Part shown: piece after piece, positions 60,907-64,000 of the stretch
Layout of the letters: the number at the start of each line of letters is the position of its first letter
Numbering within the stretch: the first letter of the stretch is position 1
NCBI RefSeq assembly: GCF_002563965.1
Contig: NZ_PDJF01000001.1
Location: 1,922,001-1,986,000, forward strand
Reading direction: 5' to 3'
From: Corynebacterium renale
Lineage (GTDB): Bacteria; Actinomycetota; Actinomycetes; Mycobacteriales; Mycobacteriaceae
Length of the DNA stretch: 64,000 bases
Notes under the pieces: model-generated
What the model was told of the DNA's origin: nothing
Databases searched by the model: none
The model's input: only the letters and a program-made list of their open reading frames with translations
Position numbers and translations under genes: made by a program

Positions 60907-61083
60907 CTAGCGGCGCTTCTGTAGGGCCGCGTTGAGCAACTCTTGAGCTTGGTTGAGTAAATCTAATTCGTCCACAGGGTCAGATGGTTCCTGGCCTAGT
61001 AGTTCGTTGACTTCAGCTTCGATAGCGTCAATCGAGATTCGGAAGGCCCGAGGATCCCCGGGCTTAATTCCTTCTTCTACCAT
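60907..61083 (-). CDS. Small conserved protein between HAD phosphatase and tlyA (Rv1693 position)
   Basis: 58 aa: starts MVEEGIKPGDPRAFRISID, continues with AIEAEVNELLG, and ends LLNQAQELLNAALQKRR. Acidic and helical with a basic tail. It overlaps the end of the HAD gene by 7 nt and precedes tlyA by 12 nt, so it lies in the same message. A protein of the same size stands at this place in M. tuberculosis (Rv1693, from memory). Function unknown. Confidence 0.75.
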   Translation of the reverse strand: MVEEGIKPGDPRAFRISIDAIEAEVNELLGQEPSDPVDELDLLNQAQELLNAALQKRR

Positions 61084-62060
61084 TGAGCAACCGCTTGCTG
61101 AGCGAATTCACCTTCCGCGACAACCTCGCACGGCGTGACCACGTCGGATGTCCACATGACTTCAGCCACCGTGCGTAGCGCTTCAATGGAGGTCGATTCG
61201 GAGTTTCCGCCTCCAAGCACGATGCGTTCGCCACTCCGGGAAGCATTGAAGCCACCCTGGGCTCCTGGCTGAAGCGACTCATAGTCGTCAAAAATTTGGA
61301 GAAGGTTCGAAGCTAGGAACATCGGACGCTGCTCCTTTGGAGCATTCAGTACGTCCCAGGGCGAGGAGACACCAGTTGAGACATAGAGGCTCGGCATACC
61401 TGCGCGGTTGCCACCCCACAAATCGGTGTCGAGGCGATCCCCCACAGCCAGTGGTGATTTTGAGCCGAGCTTCTCGACGGCCATGTGGAACATCGTCGGT
61501 TCCGGCTTACCCGCGGCCTTGGGGCGAACACCGGTTGACACTGCTACGGCTTCAACCATCGCTCCATTACCGATGGCAAAACCACGTTCCATTGGCAACG
61601 AGGTATCAAGATTAGACGCGAAGAAACGGGCTCCGGAGCGAATAGCAAGAGCGGCTTCGGTTAATACAGCCCACCCAGTTTCCGGGTTGTGGCCCTGCAA
61701 TACGGCCGCAGGATTGTCGTCAGCAGAATCAACGACGATAAAACCGGCGTCCTTAGCCAAATCTTTAAATGAATCCGTGCCGGCTACAAAAACCTTCGAA
61801 CCTGGTTCGAGATGCTGCGAAGCCAGATGGATTGCCGCTTGAGAACTCGTCAACACTTGCTCTTCACTTGCTGGCATCCCCATCGCAGTGAGTTTATCGG
61901 CGACAACATGTGGAGCACGAGCAGCATTGTTTGTGACGAACATACGGTCCACGTCAGTTGCCGCAAGAGCCTCGACAGCGCCAGGGATCGGCTGGGAACC
62001 AGCCCACAAGGTGCCGTCAAGATCAAATAAAAGAGCGTCGAATTTGTCGATAAAACGCAT
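61077..62060 (-). CDS. HAD-superfamily IIA phosphatase
   Basis: 327 aa. Motif I LLFDLDGTLW (nucleophile Asp near 13), GARFFASNLDTSLP for the cap-proximal part, and motif III/IV VGDRLDTDLWGGNRAGM near 218-234. Matches the p-nitrophenylphosphatase/NagD group; in mycobacteria (Rv1692) the relative acts as glycerol-3-phosphate phosphatase, a likely role here. Start ATG 62060, 13 nt after the TPR gene. Confidence 0.88.
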   Translation of the reverse strand: MRFIDKFDALLFDLDGTLWAGSQPIPGAVEALAATDVDRMFVTNNAARAPHVVADKLTAMGMPASEEQVLTSSQAAIHLASQHLEPGSKVFVAGTDSFKDLAKDAGFIVVDSADDNPAAVLQGHNPETGWAVLTEAALAIRSGARFFASNLDTSLPMERGFAIGNGAMVEAVAVSTGVRPKAAGKPEPTMFHMAVEKLGSKSPLAVGDRLDTDLWGGNRAGMPSLYVSTGVSSPWDVLNAPKEQRPMFLASNLLQIFDDYESLQPGAQGGFNASRSGERIVLGGGNSESTSIEALRTVAEVMWTSDVVTPCEVVAEGEFAQQAVAQW

Positions 62061-62073
62061 AACTCAATGCTTT

Positions 62074-63129
62074 CTACTTCGAGAGAGAAGACACGCGGTC
62101 TTCGGCGTCCGTATAGCCGTCTACATCGTTTTTAGCAACCGATTCGAACCATTCACGGGCTTCGTCAAAACGACCTAATAGCTCCAAGGCATCTGCGTAA
62201 GCGTAGGCTAGGCGCACTCCGGTAACATCGCTGGCTTCTTTGCTCGGATTCTTACGCTCCAACGTAACCAGCGCGGAATCATGCTGTCCTAGGTCGTGAC
62301 GGGCTCCAGCTACGACGATTGCCAACTCAACCGCGGAGTCAGAATCAAGCTCGGCCGCTTCATCCGAACGCCCTAATTCAATGGCCTTTAAGGGACGACC
62401 AAGTCCACGTTCGCAGTCTGCCATGACCGCGAGAAGTCCAGGCCCGCCTCCCATGCGCCGAGCTGCACGTAGCTCAGACAACGCTTCTTTCCACTCACCT
62501 GCACGATACGCAGCGATACCATTAGTTTCACGGGTAATCGCGACGCGGCCACCCCTATCCTTCGCAGCACGAGCATGACGAAGTGCTAACTGTGGATCAT
62601 CGTCCATCCATGTAGCAGCCATGATCATATGCTTAGCGACGGCGTCAGCGTTTTGCTTAGACAGAACCTTCAAATCTTGAAGAACCAATGGGTCTAAATC
62701 TCGTACGTCGATATCATCGGGAATATCGGGTTCATTAATCCGCTTGTTAATGCGCTCTTCACGATATCCGGGGCGTTGAGGATTTGAACGTCGCTCGTAA
62801 CCACGACCACTACCACCACGTTGGGAACGCGATCCTGAATTTCCTTGGCCACGACGATTATCGCCACCGCGACGATCTTCCCGATTTCGATCATCACGCC
62901 GACGTTCGCCACCTTGTCGCGGGCCATTGCCACGACGGTTATCATCACGCCGGTCATCCCGATTGCCGAATCGACGACCGCTCCTGTCATCTTTACGGCC
63001 TTGGCTACGCCGATGTTCTCCGTCCTCGGTGCGGTCGTGACTGTTTCGGCCGTTACGGCCCCGATACGATCCACGTTTACTGTCGTTTCGACGAGAATGC
63101 TCGGAACGGTCACTACGATAATCTGCCAT
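62074..63129 (-). CDS. TPR-like protein with Arg/Asp-rich N-terminal region
   Basis: 351 aa. Residues 1-125 are almost wholly Arg, Asp, Gly, Ser and Asn (RRNDSKRGSYRGRNGR), disordered and RGG-like, suggesting RNA or phase-separating behaviour. Residues 145-345 are helical repeats of TPR type (LALRHARAAKDRGG; EWKEALSELRAARRMGG; ALELLGRFDEAREWFESV). It matches the Rv1691 position of mycobacteria. ATG 63129 is used; an in-frame GTG at 63150 is an alternative. First gene of the minus-strand run after the rRNA operon. Role unknown. Confidence 0.78.
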   Translation of the reverse strand: MADYRSDRSEHSRRNDSKRGSYRGRNGRNSHDRTEDGEHRRSQGRKDDRSGRRFGNRDDRRDDNRRGNGPRQGGERRRDDRNREDRRGGDNRRGQGNSGSRSQRGGSGRGYERRSNPQRPGYREERINKRINEPDIPDDIDVRDLDPLVLQDLKVLSKQNADAVAKHMIMAATWMDDDPQLALRHARAAKDRGGRVAITRETNGIAAYRAGEWKEALSELRAARRMGGGPGLLAVMADCERGLGRPLKAIELGRSDEAAELDSDSAVELAIVVAGARHDLGQHDSALVTLERKNPSKEASDVTGVRLAYAYADALELLGRFDEAREWFESVAKNDVDGYTDAEDRVSSLSK

Positions 63130-63261
63130 TAATGTGAAATCTTTCTGCACGTTGGAGGAGTTAAAACTACTTCAACAGGATAGTACGTCTTTGACCCAAA
63201 CCGAAATATTAAAAAATTGCGGGGCTTTATTTTTGCGACTCACAAATACACATACTCAAAA

Positions 63262-63298
63262 GTGGCCTGGGCAAGTAATACAAACCAACCCGGGCCAC
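63262..63298 (-). terminator. Second terminator downstream of the rRNA operon
   Basis: GTGGCCTGGG (63262-63271) pairs with CCCGGGCCAC (63289-63298) with one G-T wobble; in the minus direction it is followed by TTTTGAGT. It backs up the first rRNA terminator. The 269-bp gap 63130-63398 holds only these two hairpins. Confidence 0.65.
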
Positions 63299-63332
63299 AA
63301 CACAAAAACAGAATAATGGACGCAAAACAAAT

Positions 63333-63371
63333 GGTCCCCGGGTAACACGCTTTACACGTCACCCGGGGACC
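63333..63371 (-). terminator. Main rRNA operon terminator
   Basis: GGTCCCCGGGT (63333-63343) and ACCCGGGGACC (63361-63371) form a perfect 11-bp stem; reading on the minus strand it is followed by ATTTGTTTTG. It lies 28 nt after the 5S gene. Confidence 0.85.
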
Positions 63372-63398
63372 ACCCTTTTTCTTGTATGTAATTTTTAG

Positions 63399-63517
63399 TG
63401 TTGGCGGCGACCTACTCTCCCACACGCTCCCGCATGCAGTACCATCAGCGATTAACAGGCTTAGCTACCGGGTTCGAAAAGGGACCGGGCGTACCCCTGC
63501 CACAATAACCACCAACA
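63399..63517 (-). rRNA. rrf: 5S ribosomal RNA
   Basis: About 119 nt. The ends TGTTGGTGG and GCCGCCAACA pair as the 5S terminal stem; inside are the conserved GAACCCGGTAGCTAAGCC (loop B/helix III region) and CGCCGATGG-like and GGGAGAGTAGG segments. Ends are accurate to a few bases. Confidence 0.93.
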
Positions 63518-63552
63518 CACTCAATAAACACAACCCCGAAAGGGACCATGCC

Positions 63553-63571
63553 CACAACACCACGTGTTGTG
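63553..63571. other. Small hairpin in the 23S-5S spacer
   Basis: CACAACAC and GTGTTGTG form an 8-bp stem with a 3-nt loop in the 23S-5S spacer; may be part of the rRNA processing structure. Confidence 0.4.
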
Positions 63572-63629
63572 TCAAACACTGCACAGTGGACGCAAACACC
63601 CAACAAATCTTTGGGCTCGTTACAAACTT

Positions 63630-64000
<371 letters not shown>

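Noticed and set aside
61795..61811. LexA-box-like TTCGAACCTGGTTCGA inside the HAD gene
   Set aside because: The spacer between half sites is one base short of the corynebacterial SOS box, and it lies deep in a coding region, not at a promoter.

Overview
The window is a piece of an actinobacterial chromosome, almost certainly Corynebacterium. It carries a Pup/ARC/Dop/PafA locus with no 20S proteasome genes, a Ppm1-Lnt pair, RbpA, OdhI/GarA, FtsR, SecA2, a SteA-SteB pair, a PldP-type ParA, and a gene order (TPR protein, HAD, small ORF, tlyA, NAD kinase, recN, steA, steB, Nudix, xerD, parA, scpA, scpB, rluB, cmk, der) known from corynebacteria and mycobacteria. Composition is moderately GC-rich. 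I see no insertion sequence, prophage, CRISPR array or obviously broken gene; most of the window is conserved core genome.

Layout. 1-11 kb: start of a RecB-type nuclease gene (-), an M18 aminopeptidase, then trmI-arc-dop-pup-pafA-pafB-pafC-tatA-tatC (+), covering protein tagging, its DNA-damage regulator and Tat export. 11-20 kb: HelY helicase, PepQ, an SDR, a CobK-like and a CobG-like remnant of cobalamin synthesis, FxsA, and Lnt-Ppm1 for lipoprotein acylation and polyprenol-phosphate mannose. 20-35 kb: RbpA, small membrane or secreted proteins, a phosphoribosyltransferase, a degenerate cyclopropane-synthase-like protein, type II NADH dehydrogenase, a CorA channel, 6-phosphogluconate dehydrogenase, a DEAD-box helicase, two CNNM/CBS membrane proteins and a VWA-like protein. 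35-41 kb: MerR, bifunctional nuclease, FtsR, OdhI and SecA2 (-). 41-47 kb: tRNA-Pro(GGG), a PPE/EspB-like Gly-rich protein with a DUF3558-like lipoprotein, a secreted esterase, a methyltransferase and a LysR regulator. 47-63 kb: a long minus-strand run for GTPase/ribosome, chromosome segregation, recombination, cell separation and NAD kinase functions. 63.3-64 kb: tandem terminators, 5S rRNA and the 3' end of 23S rRNA (-).

Main points for a second look. (i) A 10-mer GCTTATCGAC (12 of 13 copies extend to GCTTATCGACG) occurs 13 times on either strand, far above chance. (ii) The PPE-like/DUF3558-like pair next to tRNA-Pro looks like a type VII secretion substrate with a lipoprotein partner. (iii) pyrG is missing from its usual place between the Nudix gene and steB. 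(iv) recN seems to have a leaderless promoter resembling the PafBC-dependent damage promoter, and pafBC lies in the same window. (v) Many start codons lie 6-7 nt after a good -10 box with no Shine-Dalgarno sequence, so leaderless transcription seems common here.

Limits: all calls come from reading translations, motifs and gene order. No database search was run, and start sites are chosen by eye.
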